Assembly: GCF_003939025.1 (NCBI RefSeq)
Contig: NZ_RQIH01000014.1
Span: 124,001 to 188,000, forward strand
Length of the DNA stretch: 64,000 bases
From: Rhizobium sophoriradicis
GTDB taxonomy: Bacteria > Pseudomonadota > Alphaproteobacteria > Rhizobiales > Rhizobiaceae
Reading direction: 5' to 3'
A program made the translations under genes and the position numbers. Shown piece after piece: positions 43,392-51,909 of this stretch (position 1 is the first letter of the stretch; each line of letters starts with the position of its first letter). Below the pieces are notes generated by a model, which saw only the letters and a program-made list of their open reading frames with translations, searched no databases and was not told the DNA's origin.

Positions 43392-44402
43392 TCAATCCGC
43401 CTCGTCTTCATAGCCCACGAGATGCAGCGGTTTCGCCTTGATGCCCTGCAATTGGCACCAGCGCACCAGCGCCTCCTCGCGGCCGTGGGTTACCCAGACC
43501 TCGGCCGGGTGCAGCTCACGGATCGTTTCTGTCAGCTCCGGCCAGTCGCAATGGTCGGAGATGACGAGCGGCAATTCGACGCCGAGCTGTTTGGCGCGCT
43601 GGCGCACCAGCATCCAGCCGGAGGCGAAGGCCGGCAGCGGTTCGTTGAAGCGGCGCGCCCATCGATCGGCGAAGGCCGAGGACGGGCCGATGACGACGGC
43701 GCCCTTGAAGGCGGATCTGTCGCGGCTTTCGATGGTCGCCGGCAGCAGCTCGCCGAGATCGATGCCCTCGCCGACATAATAGTCGCAGAGTTTTTCCATG
43801 GCGCCGTGAATATAGATCGGCTCGGCATAACCGGCGTCGCGCAGCAGGCGGATGACGCGCTGGGCCTTGCCCAGCGCATAGGCGCCGACCAGATGCGTGC
43901 GCTCCGGAAATTGCCTGAGCGAGGCCAGCAGCTTGCCGGTTTCGTCCATCGGATCGGGATGGTGGAAGACCGGCAGGCCGAAGGTCGCCTCGGTGATGAA
44001 AACATCGCAGGCAACCGGCTCGTAGGCCGCACAGGTCGGGTCGGGGCGTCGCTTGTAATCGCCGGAGACGACGATGCGGGTGCCGTTCCTCTCGATGGCG
44101 ATCTGGGCCGAGCCGAGCACATGGCCGGCGGGATGAAAGCTCACCTTGACGCCGTTGATCAGCAGTTCCTCGCCGAAACCGGCAATCTGCTCGCTGGCGC
44201 AGAAGCCGTCGCCGTAGCGCAAACGCATGATGTCGAGCGTCTGGCGGGTGGCGAGCACGTTCACGTGACCGGGCCGGGCGTGATCGGAATGGCCGTGGGT
44301 GACGAGCGCCCGTTCCACCGGCCGCACAGGATCGACATAAAATCCGCCTTCCGGGCAATAGAGCCCTTCCGGGGCGGGATAAAGCAGGGCGTCAGCTCTC
44401 AT
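43392..44402 (-). CDS. Ligase-associated DNA-damage-response exonuclease (metallo-beta-lactamase fold)
   Basis: 336 residues from ATG 44402. The metal-binding motif is VTHGHSDHARPGH, with GHVLGSAQIAIE, VVSGDYKRRPDP, and the beta-CASP-like part with FITEATFGLPVFHHP, YIHGAME and LVISDHCDWPELTETI. It is of the Artemis/CPSF-73-like nuclease group. It lies upstream of the ligase on the same strand, separated by a long inverted repeat. The helicase and PdeM-like nuclease that usually complete the set are absent from this neighbourhood. Confidence 0.88.
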   Translation of the reverse strand: MRADALLYPAPEGLYCPEGGFYVDPVRPVERALVTHGHSDHARPGHVNVLATRQTLDIMRLRYGDGFCASEQIAGFGEELLINGVKVSFHPAGHVLGSAQIAIERNGTRIVVSGDYKRRPDPTCAAYEPVACDVFITEATFGLPVFHHPDPMDETGKLLASLRQFPERTHLVGAYALGKAQRVIRLLRDAGYAEPIYIHGAMEKLCDYYVGEGIDLGELLPATIESRDRSAFKGAVVIGPSSAFADRWARRFNEPLPAFASGWMLVRQRAKQLGVELPLVISDHCDWPELTETIRELHPAEVWVTHGREEALVRWCQLQGIKAKPLHLVGYEDEAD

Positions 44403-44451
44403 GCAGCAAGAGATAGCGGCAAATGGACGCGAGGCCAGAGGGAGCGATTCA

Positions 44452-45255
44452 TCAAGGAAGCCCGTCGAGGAAGGACAGCACTGCGGCGTTGAACTCGGCC
44501 GGCCGCTGCAGCGGCGCAAAGTGGCTGACGCCCCTGAGATAGATCATCTGAGCGTCTGGAATGCTGCGGGCGAGATATTCGGCATGCTCGGGCTTGATGA
44601 ACTCGTCGTGTTCGCCGAGCACGATCGCAACCGGCACGCCGATGCGGCCGAGGTCTTCGGCCTGATAATTCGGCTCCGTGCGCATCATCAGGCTCACCGC
44701 CTCGACGAAGCCATTGAAATCGTCCGGCGTGGCGGACAATGCCGCATAATCCTTGGCGTGACGGCTGAAGCATCGGTCGATGACCGGCGTCGGATTAAAT
44801 TCCAGCGTGCCGCTCGGATCCATGTTGCAGGCGAAGAAGAACACGCCCTCGACACGCGACGGCGCCGCCGCGGCGAGGATCAGGGCGATGCAGGCGCCGT
44901 CGCTCCAGCCGACGAATGCCGCCTGTTCCAGAGAGAGTTCGTCCATGACCGCAAGGACGTCGGCGGCCATCAGCTCATAGGTATAGGGACGGGCATCGCG
45001 CGTGCTGCGGCCATGACCGCGGCTGTCGATCAGCACGACGCGGCGGCCACCTTGGAGCAGCGCCGGGACCTGATAGCCCCAGTTGCCGCTATGACCGAGG
45101 CCGCCGTGCAGCAGGATGACGGCCGGCCCGGCGCCGTAGCTCGCATACCAGATGCGGGCGCCCTCGCGCCCGACATGGCCTTCGACTGCGGCCGGCGGCA
45201 AGGGGGCAGCGCCTTGGGCTTCGAAATGGATGAGCTCGTCGTCGTGTCGTTCCAT
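44452..45255 (-). CDS. Alpha/beta hydrolase
   Basis: 267 residues from ATG 45255 (AAAGGA upstream; an in-frame ATG at 45294 is possible). The core shows VILLHGGLGHSGNWGYQVPAL, RVVLIDSRGHGRS, nucleophile elbow AAFVGWSDGACIAL, acid IVLGEHDEFIKPEH and His in GVSHFAPLQRP, a complete catalytic triad. It is of the broad haloperoxidase/esterase-like group; the substrate is unknown. It is cytoplasmic, with no signal peptide. Confidence 0.85.
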   Translation of the reverse strand: MERHDDELIHFEAQGAAPLPPAAVEGHVGREGARIWYASYGAGPAVILLHGGLGHSGNWGYQVPALLQGGRRVVLIDSRGHGRSTRDARPYTYELMAADVLAVMDELSLEQAAFVGWSDGACIALILAAAAPSRVEGVFFFACNMDPSGTLEFNPTPVIDRCFSRHAKDYAALSATPDDFNGFVEAVSLMMRTEPNYQAEDLGRIGVPVAIVLGEHDEFIKPEHAEYLARSIPDAQMIYLRGVSHFAPLQRPAEFNAAVLSFLDGLP

Positions 45256-45375
45256 GGCGATGACAGTCCTTTCGGGTTTATAGGCGGCCAGCATAGAAAA
45301 GCCGGAAAACAGCCCAAGAACAACCGGAATCGCTTTCTAGCTGTTGCGTCCTTCGATGCAATCAGGGGGAGCAAC

Positions 45376-46347
45376 ATGGGCAGGAGGCTTTTCTATTGCG
45401 CCGGCGCAATCGCGCTCGCCGCGGCCGGGATCTACCTCAACAATACCAGCCTTTTGGCGGAGCACCGTTCGGGTAAGCCGGTGCTGCTCGCCCATCGCGG
45501 CATCGCCCAACGCTTCGACGAGACCGATTTGAAGAATGACACCTGCACGGCGAGCCGCATGCTGCCGCCGAAACATGATTATCTCGAAAATACCATCCCC
45601 TCGATGCAGGCGGGCTTTGCGGCCGGCGCCGATATCGTCGAGATTGACGTGCACCCGACGACGGACGGGCAATTCGCCGTCTTTCACGACTGGACGCTCG
45701 ACTGCCGCACCGACGGCCACGGTGTCACTCGCGAGCATTCGATGGAGGAGATGCGGAAGCTCGACATCGGCTATGGCTACACCGCCGATGGCGGCAAGAC
45801 CTTTCCGTTCCGCGGCCGCGGCATCGGCATGATGCCGACGCTGGCGCAAGTGCTGTCGACCTTTCCGGATCGGCGTTTCCTCATCAACGTCAAGAGCCGC
45901 GATCCGTCCGAGGGCGAAAAGCTCGCCGTCGTGCTCAACGGGCTTTCCACCGGGCGACGGGCCGAGATCATCGTCTACGGCGGCGACGAACCGATCGACG
46001 TCATCCGCCGGCGCGTGCCCGATATCAAGACCGCCTCGCGCCAGAGCCTGAAGGGCTGCCTCACCGGCTATATCGGCTATGGCTGGACCAGCCTGCTACC
46101 GGATGCCTGCAAGCAGCGGATGATGCTGGTGCCGATCAATATCGCGCCCTGGCTCTGGGGCTGGCCGGACCGTTTCCTCAACCGGATGGCGGATGCCGGC
46201 ACCGAAGTTTTCGTGCTCGGCCCTTATCGAGGCGGTGAATTTTCCACCGGTATCGAGGACCCCGCGCAGTTGGCGCGACTGCCGCAAAACTATGCGGCAG
46301 GCATTTGGACGAATGAGATCGAGACGATCGGACGGCTCCTGGAATGA
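45376..46347 (+). CDS. Glycerophosphodiester phosphodiesterase family protein
   Basis: 323 residues from ATG 45376, with GGGGGAGCAAC upstream. A hydrophobic N-terminus (about 5-24) anchors or exports it. The GDPD motifs are VLLAHRGIAQRFDE (catalytic His-Arg), then NTIPSMQAGFAAGADIVEIDVHPTTDGQFAVFHDWTLD with the Glu, Asp and second His. It hydrolyses glycerophosphodiesters to glycerol 3-phosphate and an alcohol. The C-terminal half, WLWGWPDRFLNRM, is unusual in Trp content. It is a single gene, divergent from the hydrolase. Confidence 0.88.
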   Translation: MGRRLFYCAGAIALAAAGIYLNNTSLLAEHRSGKPVLLAHRGIAQRFDETDLKNDTCTASRMLPPKHDYLENTIPSMQAGFAAGADIVEIDVHPTTDGQFAVFHDWTLDCRTDGHGVTREHSMEEMRKLDIGYGYTADGGKTFPFRGRGIGMMPTLAQVLSTFPDRRFLINVKSRDPSEGEKLAVVLNGLSTGRRAEIIVYGGDEPIDVIRRRVPDIKTASRQSLKGCLTGYIGYGWTSLLPDACKQRMMLVPINIAPWLWGWPDRFLNRMADAGTEVFVLGPYRGGEFSTGIEDPAQLARLPQNYAAGIWTNEIETIGRLLE

Positions 46348-46365
46348 GGCGGAGCGCCACTCGCC

Positions 46366-48156
46366 TCAGAACTCCTCCCAGTCGCCGCCGGCGACTGCCG
46401 CGTTGCCATGGAAGGCTGCGCCCACTTTTGCAGCCATTGCCCGCGGCGCCGATGCGACGGGCCTGGAAGCGGCAGTTGCCACGGCGGGGCGCTGCTGGCG
46501 TGAGGCTGGGCCGCCGATATTGAACTGGCCCAGCAGCTGGAAAAGCGCGTCGGCTTCCTTGGCGAGGCTATGTGCGGCAGCCGTCGATTCCTCGACCATA
46601 GCGGCGTTCTGCTGCGTGCCCTGGTCCATGGTGTTGACCGCGGTGTTGATTTCCTTCAACCCCGTCGCCTGCTCCTTTGAACTCTCGACGATCGCAAGAA
46701 CATTGCTGTTGACCTGCTGAACCTGGGCGACGATCTCTTCGAGAGCCTTGCCGGTTTCGCCGACCAGCGTCACTCCGCTCTTCACATGCTCGTTGGAGGC
46801 CCCGATCAGCTCCTTGATCTCCTTTGCCGCCTTGGCCGATCTCTGAGCAAGCTCGCGAACCTCTTGCGCGACCACCGCAAACCCCTTGCCGGCATCGCCC
46901 GCGCGCGCCGCCTCGACGCCCGCGTTCAGCGCCAGGAGATTGGTCTGGAAGGCGATTTCGTCGATGACGCCGATGATGTTGCCGATCTCTGCGGACGATG
47001 TCTCGATCTTGCCCATCGCATCGACGGCGCTGCGGACCACCGCGCCGGAACGCTCGGCATTCTCGCGAGTTCTTCGAACCAGCTGGCCGGCTTCCTGGGC
47101 GCGGTTGCTCGAATCAGAGACCGTTGTGGTGATCTCTTCAAGGGCGGCTGCGGTTTCCTCGACGGAAGCCGCCTGCTGTTCCGTACGCTTCGACAAATCG
47201 TCGGAGGCTGAACGAACCTGCTGGGCGCTGGCAGCGATGCCCGTTGCGTTTTGAGCCACGACCTGCATCGCTGTGCGCAGCTTGGTGGCCGCTGCATTAA
47301 AATCGGTGCGGAGCCTTTCCAGTGTCGGAATGAATGGCGTTGCGACCTCCTGGGTCAAATCGCCGCCGGCCAGGCCCATCAAAGACGCCGCCAGCTGATC
47401 GACATTGTTGACGCGGGCAGTAACGTCAGTCGCGAATTTGACGACCTTGAACACCCTGCCGTTCATGTCGAGGATCGGATTGTAGGTGGCCTGGATGTAG
47501 ATCCTTTTGCCGCCCTTGCCGATGCGCAGGAACTCATCCGCCACGAATTCACCCGCTGCCAGGCGCTCCCAGAACCGCCGATAATCCTCGCTGTTTGCAT
47601 AGGCGCTCTCGCAGAACATGGAATGGTGGCGGCCCTGGATATCGGCAAGCTGATAGCCGAGCGCCGACAGGAAATTCTCGTTCGCCGTCAGAATCTCTCC
47701 TTTCGGCGTGAATTCGATAACAGCCTGGGCGCGCGACAGCGCGTTTAACTTGCCGGCATCTTCGGCGCTCTGCAGTTTCTGCTTGGTGATATCGGTCGCG
47801 AATTTCACCACTTTATACGGCTTTCCGCCACTGAAGACGGGATTATAGGAAGCTTCAATCCAGATTTCCCTGCCGCCCTTGCCGATGCGCTTGTATTGGC
47901 GCTGATCAAACTCGCCTCGTCTGAGCTTTGCCCAAAACTCGCGATAGTCGGCCGACGAGGCTTCTGCCGGCTCGACGAACATCCGGTGGTGCTGGCCGAC
48001 AATCTCTGACAATTCGTAACCGAGCGCGGCGCAGAAATTGGCGTTGGCCGTCAGAATCTTGCCGGTGAGGTCAAATTCGATGATGGCCTGTGACCTGCTC
48101 ATCGCCGCCAGTACGGCCTTGGCATCCGAACCGAAGCCGAATCCTAGTGTCTTCAT
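46366..48156 (-). CDS. Soluble methyl-accepting chemotaxis protein with two PAS domains
   Basis: 596 residues, no membrane segments. Two PAS domains (about 20-130 and 140-250) have matching halves: QAIIEFDLTGKILTANANF / QAVIEFTPKGEILTANENF. A HAMP-like stretch (about 255-310) and the methyl-accepting domain follow, with the hairpin tip EIAFQTNLLALNAGVEAARAGDAGKGFAVVAQEVRELAQRS. The protein ends GGDWEEF, which fits the xWxxF tether for CheR/CheB. It relays a cytoplasmic signal, perhaps redox or energy state, to CheA. It lies alone; no other che genes are here. Confidence 0.93.
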   Translation of the reverse strand: MKTLGFGFGSDAKAVLAAMSRSQAIIEFDLTGKILTANANFCAALGYELSEIVGQHHRMFVEPAEASSADYREFWAKLRRGEFDQRQYKRIGKGGREIWIEASYNPVFSGGKPYKVVKFATDITKQKLQSAEDAGKLNALSRAQAVIEFTPKGEILTANENFLSALGYQLADIQGRHHSMFCESAYANSEDYRRFWERLAAGEFVADEFLRIGKGGKRIYIQATYNPILDMNGRVFKVVKFATDVTARVNNVDQLAASLMGLAGGDLTQEVATPFIPTLERLRTDFNAAATKLRTAMQVVAQNATGIAASAQQVRSASDDLSKRTEQQAASVEETAAALEEITTTVSDSSNRAQEAGQLVRRTRENAERSGAVVRSAVDAMGKIETSSAEIGNIIGVIDEIAFQTNLLALNAGVEAARAGDAGKGFAVVAQEVRELAQRSAKAAKEIKELIGASNEHVKSGVTLVGETGKALEEIVAQVQQVNSNVLAIVESSKEQATGLKEINTAVNTMDQGTQQNAAMVEESTAAAHSLAKEADALFQLLGQFNIGGPASRQQRPAVATAASRPVASAPRAMAAKVGAAFHGNAAVAGGDWEEF

Positions 48157-48641
48157 GCTGTTCCCCTTAACTCAGCTCTTAAGCGAATGACTGCCGCGAC
48201 CCCACCGGACTTGCGTTGGATGAGCGATCTGGGAATAGAATCCGGTAAATTCTTTAAGTTTCCATTAACCCCACCTTCGCCCAACAGGAGCCCCCGCGCC
48301 CCGGCACAAAGGCAGAAGAATTACAAATAAAATCAGTTATTTGAACAAAGATTTTCGGAGGGTCGGCTTCGGCACAGCATGTGCCGGCGGGGATTCCGAG
48401 CGTGAAGACAGCGTTTTTTCACCTTTGCCTGCCCTGAAAATTCTAAGAACGGTTTACTCTTTGTTAAGCAATCATCCGCCCCTTATCTTCGTATGTCCGG
48501 CGCTGAACGGCCTTTCTGTTTTCCCGCTACAAGTGCATATTCCATCGTCCGTCGAGCGTGCAGAATCATTTTCCGATACGGCCGGATTGCTGGACACGTC
48601 AGCCGCGAAGCGCTGGATGCGATTGTTGATCGGAGAAAGAC
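48157..48641. other. Long divergent promoter region, no gene
   Basis: 485 bases between the chemoreceptor start and the LuxR start. AT-rich patches occur (near 48320-48345 and 48440-48475), but no ORF with a ribosome site or known domain is seen. I could not define a lux box. Confidence 0.5.
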
Positions 48642-49364
48642 ATGATGCTCGAGGATGAGTTCAATCGAATTGAGGAAGTCGCTGCAGGCTTCAAGACGCA
48701 TTACGAAGTGTTCAAATATATGAAGGGCCTCACACAGGACCTTGGAATGAATGCTTTCCTGTTCATGACACTGCCGACGGTCGACATAGTTGAGATCGGC
48801 GCGACCAAGATCATCACCAATTGGCCGGCGGAAATGGTGGATTACTATGATGCCCATAATCTGATGATCGACAGCCCGGTCATCCGCCGGATGATGAGGT
48901 CGACCAGCCCCTTCAACTATGATGTCGAAGCGATCAATACCAATCGTGGAGGAGGCAAGAAGTCGACGGTCATCGAGCTGTTCAACCGATATGGCATGGA
49001 AAAAGGGGCCTATTTCCCCGTTCACGACGCGGCGGGCGGACGTGGCTCCATGTCGATTTCGGGTTCTCGGAATTTCAGCATGATCGAAATGGCGAAGCTC
49101 CTGTTCATCGCCACGCTCATCTATGACCGGCTCTCGCAGCTCACATTGAACGAGAAGCACAAACCCATCGAGTTTACGCGGAGCGAACTGGACTGTCTCA
49201 GGCTCACCGCCGGCGGCAGGAAGGGCAACGAAATTGCAAAGCTTCTCGATCTCACCGAAAATGCGGTCAACAATCATATCGGCAGCGTGATCAAGAAGCT
49301 CGGATGCACGACGAGAACACAGGCGGTCGTCAGCGCTCTGCGTCTCAATATCATTCGGGTTTAG
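48642..49364 (+). CDS. LuxR family regulator with autoinducer-binding domain (solo)
   Basis: 240 residues. The N-terminal domain (about 5-165) is of the acyl-homoserine-lactone type: NWPAEMVDYYDAHNLMIDSPVIRR keeps the Trp, Tyr, Asp and Pro ligand-pocket residues, but the later Trp position reads SPFNYD. The C-terminal HTH is FTRSELDCLRLTAGGRKGNEIAKLLDLTENAVNNHIGSVIKKLGCTTRTQAV. No LuxI-type synthase is near, so it is a solo that may answer to signals made elsewhere. GGAGAAAGAC precedes the ATG. Confidence 0.9.
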   Translation: MMLEDEFNRIEEVAAGFKTHYEVFKYMKGLTQDLGMNAFLFMTLPTVDIVEIGATKIITNWPAEMVDYYDAHNLMIDSPVIRRMMRSTSPFNYDVEAINTNRGGGKKSTVIELFNRYGMEKGAYFPVHDAAGGRGSMSISGSRNFSMIEMAKLLFIATLIYDRLSQLTLNEKHKPIEFTRSELDCLRLTAGGRKGNEIAKLLDLTENAVNNHIGSVIKKLGCTTRTQAVVSALRLNIIRV

Positions 49365-49397
49365 ATTGCGGCGATCAGCAGGCTTATGAAATGACGT

Positions 49398-51728
49398 TCA
49401 GAGGTCCCGCGCCCGCAGCAATGCCGGGATCTCTTCCGGAGAGACGGGCTTGGAAAAGCGATAACCCTGCGCCTCCTCGCAATGCGCCTGCCGCAGGAAA
49501 TCCATCTGGGCATCGGTTTCGACGCCTTCGGCAAGCACCGAAAGCTTCAGCGTCTGCGCCAGCGAAATCACCGCCGAGGCGATGGCGACGGCGGTCTTGT
49601 CGCCCGGCAGCGCCTCGACCAGCGAACGATCCGTCTTCAGCCGGTCGAAGGGGAAGGTCTTCAGCGCCGCAAGGCTGGAATAGCCGGAGCCGAAATCGTC
49701 GATCGACAGGCGCACACCGAGCGCCCGCAGCGATGCCATCATCGCAAGCGCGCGTTCGGCATCCTGCATCACCACGCTTTCGGTGACCTCGAGCTCCAGC
49801 CAATGGGATTGCAGGCCGTGGCGCTCCAGCGCCTCGGCGACATGGCTTGCGAAATCCGGATCGGCGAATTGCTTGGCCGAGACGTTGACGGCGATCGTCA
49901 GCGGCGTCAGGCCCAAATCCTGCCAGGCGCGCGCCTGGCGGCAGGCCTCGTTCAGCACCCAGAGCCCGAGGGGAACGATGAGGCCGGTCTCTTCGGCGAG
50001 CGGGATGAAATTGACCGGCGGCACCCTGCCCTTGGCCGGATGGTTCCAGCGGACCAGCGCCTCGATGCCGGTGATGCGGCCGGTGGCGACATCGACCTGC
50101 GGCTGATATTCGAGGAACAGCTGATCGCCTGTTATCGCCTGGTGGAGCTCCTCCTGCTCGCCGAGCGGCATGCCGACCGGTGTGCCGGCGCCATCGTGAT
50201 GCTGCAGCGTATTGCGGCCGAGCTGCTTGGCCCGGTACATGGCGCGATCGGCATTGGCGAGGAGCTCTTCGGCGGTTGCGCCGTCGACGGGGAAGGCGGC
50301 AACGCCGATACTCGAGGTGATGGCGATGTCACCGCTCTCGCCGCGCATCGGCCGGTTGATCGCCTTCTGCAATTCGCGCAGGCGCCGCGCGATGCCGGCG
50401 TCGTGGCTCGACTGGTGGACGAGCACCACGAGGAATTCGTCGCCGCCGAGCCGCACCACCATATCCGAGGCGCGGACGCTGTTGGCCATGCGGGTGGCGA
50501 TCTCCTTCAGCACTTCGTCGCCGGCGGCGTGGCCGCGGCCGTCATTGACGTCCTTGAAATTGTCGAGATCGATATAGGCGACGGTGACCTTGCGATTGTT
50601 GCGCCGGGCCTGATCGAGGATGCTGGCCAGCCTTTCCTTCAGGAAGGCGCGGTTCGGCAGGCCGGTCAAATCATCATGATGAGCCATGAAATGGATGCGG
50701 TCATCGACGCGCTTGCGCTCGATGGCGATGCCGGCGATGTGCGTGGCGAGCGCCACCAGCTTCATCTCATGCTCGCTGGGACGGCGGACTTCCCTGGAAT
50801 AGAGGGCGAAGGTGCCGAGCACATTATTCTCAGAGGTGGCGATCGGCGTCGACCAGCAGGAGCGGAAGCCGAAGGGGGCAATCAGCGCGCGGAAATCCTC
50901 CCAGAGCGGATCGCTCATCACGTCTTCGACGATCACGGTCTGGCCGCGCCAGGCGGCCGTGCCGCAGGAGCCGACCTTGGGGCCGATGGTGACGCCGTCG
51001 ATCAGGCGGCTGTAGCCGCCGGGCAGATTGGGAGCTGCCCCGTGATAGAGCCTGGTGCCCTCGCTGTCGAGCAGCAGCACCGATCCGTCGATGCCGGTCA
51101 GCTGCGCCTCGATCATCAGCACCAGCGCTTCGAGGATCATCGGCAACGGCTCGTTGCGGGCGATCATTTCGAGCAGTTTCGCCTGGCCGCGATGGAGATC
51201 TTCCTGGAGCTTGCGTTCGGTGATATCGCGGGAAACACCGATCAACCCGATGATTTCGCCGCGATCGTTGCGCAGCGGAATCTTCGACGTCAGCCGGCAG
51301 ACCGGCCTGGGGCTGCCGGGAAGAACGACCGTTTCCTCCATGTCGATCCGGGCCTGGCCGGTCGCCATGATCTGCTGCTCAATGTCGAAATGACGGCGCG
51401 CCACCTCGAATTCGAACAGGTCAAAATCGCGCTTGCCGGTGATCTCATCGGCGCTCTTGAAGCCAAGGTTGCTGGCGGTGACGGCGTTGGCGAAGACGAA
51501 GCGGCTGTCGCGATCCTTGACGTAGAGGAAATCGGGCAGTTCGTGGATGATCGCCTTCAGGCGCAGGTTCTCGACGCCATCGGAGAGGTGGTGGGCGCTC
51601 GAGGCCATCATCGCCTCGGTCGCGGCGACGAAGCGCCGCGTCTCGGCCGTCAGAGCCTCGGGCGATTCCCATCGCCTGGCACTCGTTTCGTGCATGACGC
51701 CATTTCTCCCCGGCCCCGCAATCGTCAT
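49398..51728 (-). CDS. PAS-GAF-GGDEF-EAL cyclic-di-GMP signalling protein
   Basis: 776 residues, no membrane segments. PAS (about 55-175), GAF (about 190-335, DGSVLLLDSEGTRLYHGAAPNLP), GGDEF (about 345-510, RLGGDEF intact, with RASD as an inhibitory site five residues before it) and EAL (about 520-770, EALVRW, IDDFGSGYSS, LAEGVET). Both catalytic signatures are intact, so it may make and degrade cyclic di-GMP, switching on the PAS and GAF signals. A later start at 51693 (MHETSARRW) is possible. It converges on the LuxR solo with 33 bases between stops. Confidence 0.92.
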   Translation of the reverse strand: MTIAGPGRNGVMHETSARRWESPEALTAETRRFVAATEAMMASSAHHLSDGVENLRLKAIIHELPDFLYVKDRDSRFVFANAVTASNLGFKSADEITGKRDFDLFEFEVARRHFDIEQQIMATGQARIDMEETVVLPGSPRPVCRLTSKIPLRNDRGEIIGLIGVSRDITERKLQEDLHRGQAKLLEMIARNEPLPMILEALVLMIEAQLTGIDGSVLLLDSEGTRLYHGAAPNLPGGYSRLIDGVTIGPKVGSCGTAAWRGQTVIVEDVMSDPLWEDFRALIAPFGFRSCWSTPIATSENNVLGTFALYSREVRRPSEHEMKLVALATHIAGIAIERKRVDDRIHFMAHHDDLTGLPNRAFLKERLASILDQARRNNRKVTVAYIDLDNFKDVNDGRGHAAGDEVLKEIATRMANSVRASDMVVRLGGDEFLVVLVHQSSHDAGIARRLRELQKAINRPMRGESGDIAITSSIGVAAFPVDGATAEELLANADRAMYRAKQLGRNTLQHHDGAGTPVGMPLGEQEELHQAITGDQLFLEYQPQVDVATGRITGIEALVRWNHPAKGRVPPVNFIPLAEETGLIVPLGLWVLNEACRQARAWQDLGLTPLTIAVNVSAKQFADPDFASHVAEALERHGLQSHWLELEVTESVVMQDAERALAMMASLRALGVRLSIDDFGSGYSSLAALKTFPFDRLKTDRSLVEALPGDKTAVAIASAVISLAQTLKLSVLAEGVETDAQMDFLRQAHCEEAQGYRFSKPVSPEEIPALLRARDL

Positions 51729-51909
51729 TTCCCTTCAAAGTAGTCCCGAAGTCCTTCGGCTTGCTTAAGTGATAGAGTGAACAACACGCCAAAATAAGCG
51801 GCGAGATCCTGCCCTCAACCCCGCCTGCAAGCGCAATTTCGCGCGCCAGGGAAAAGTCTGTGCCAAAAGAGGACAGGCGGGATGGCACGTTTCCTGCTAC
51901 GGGCAGGCC

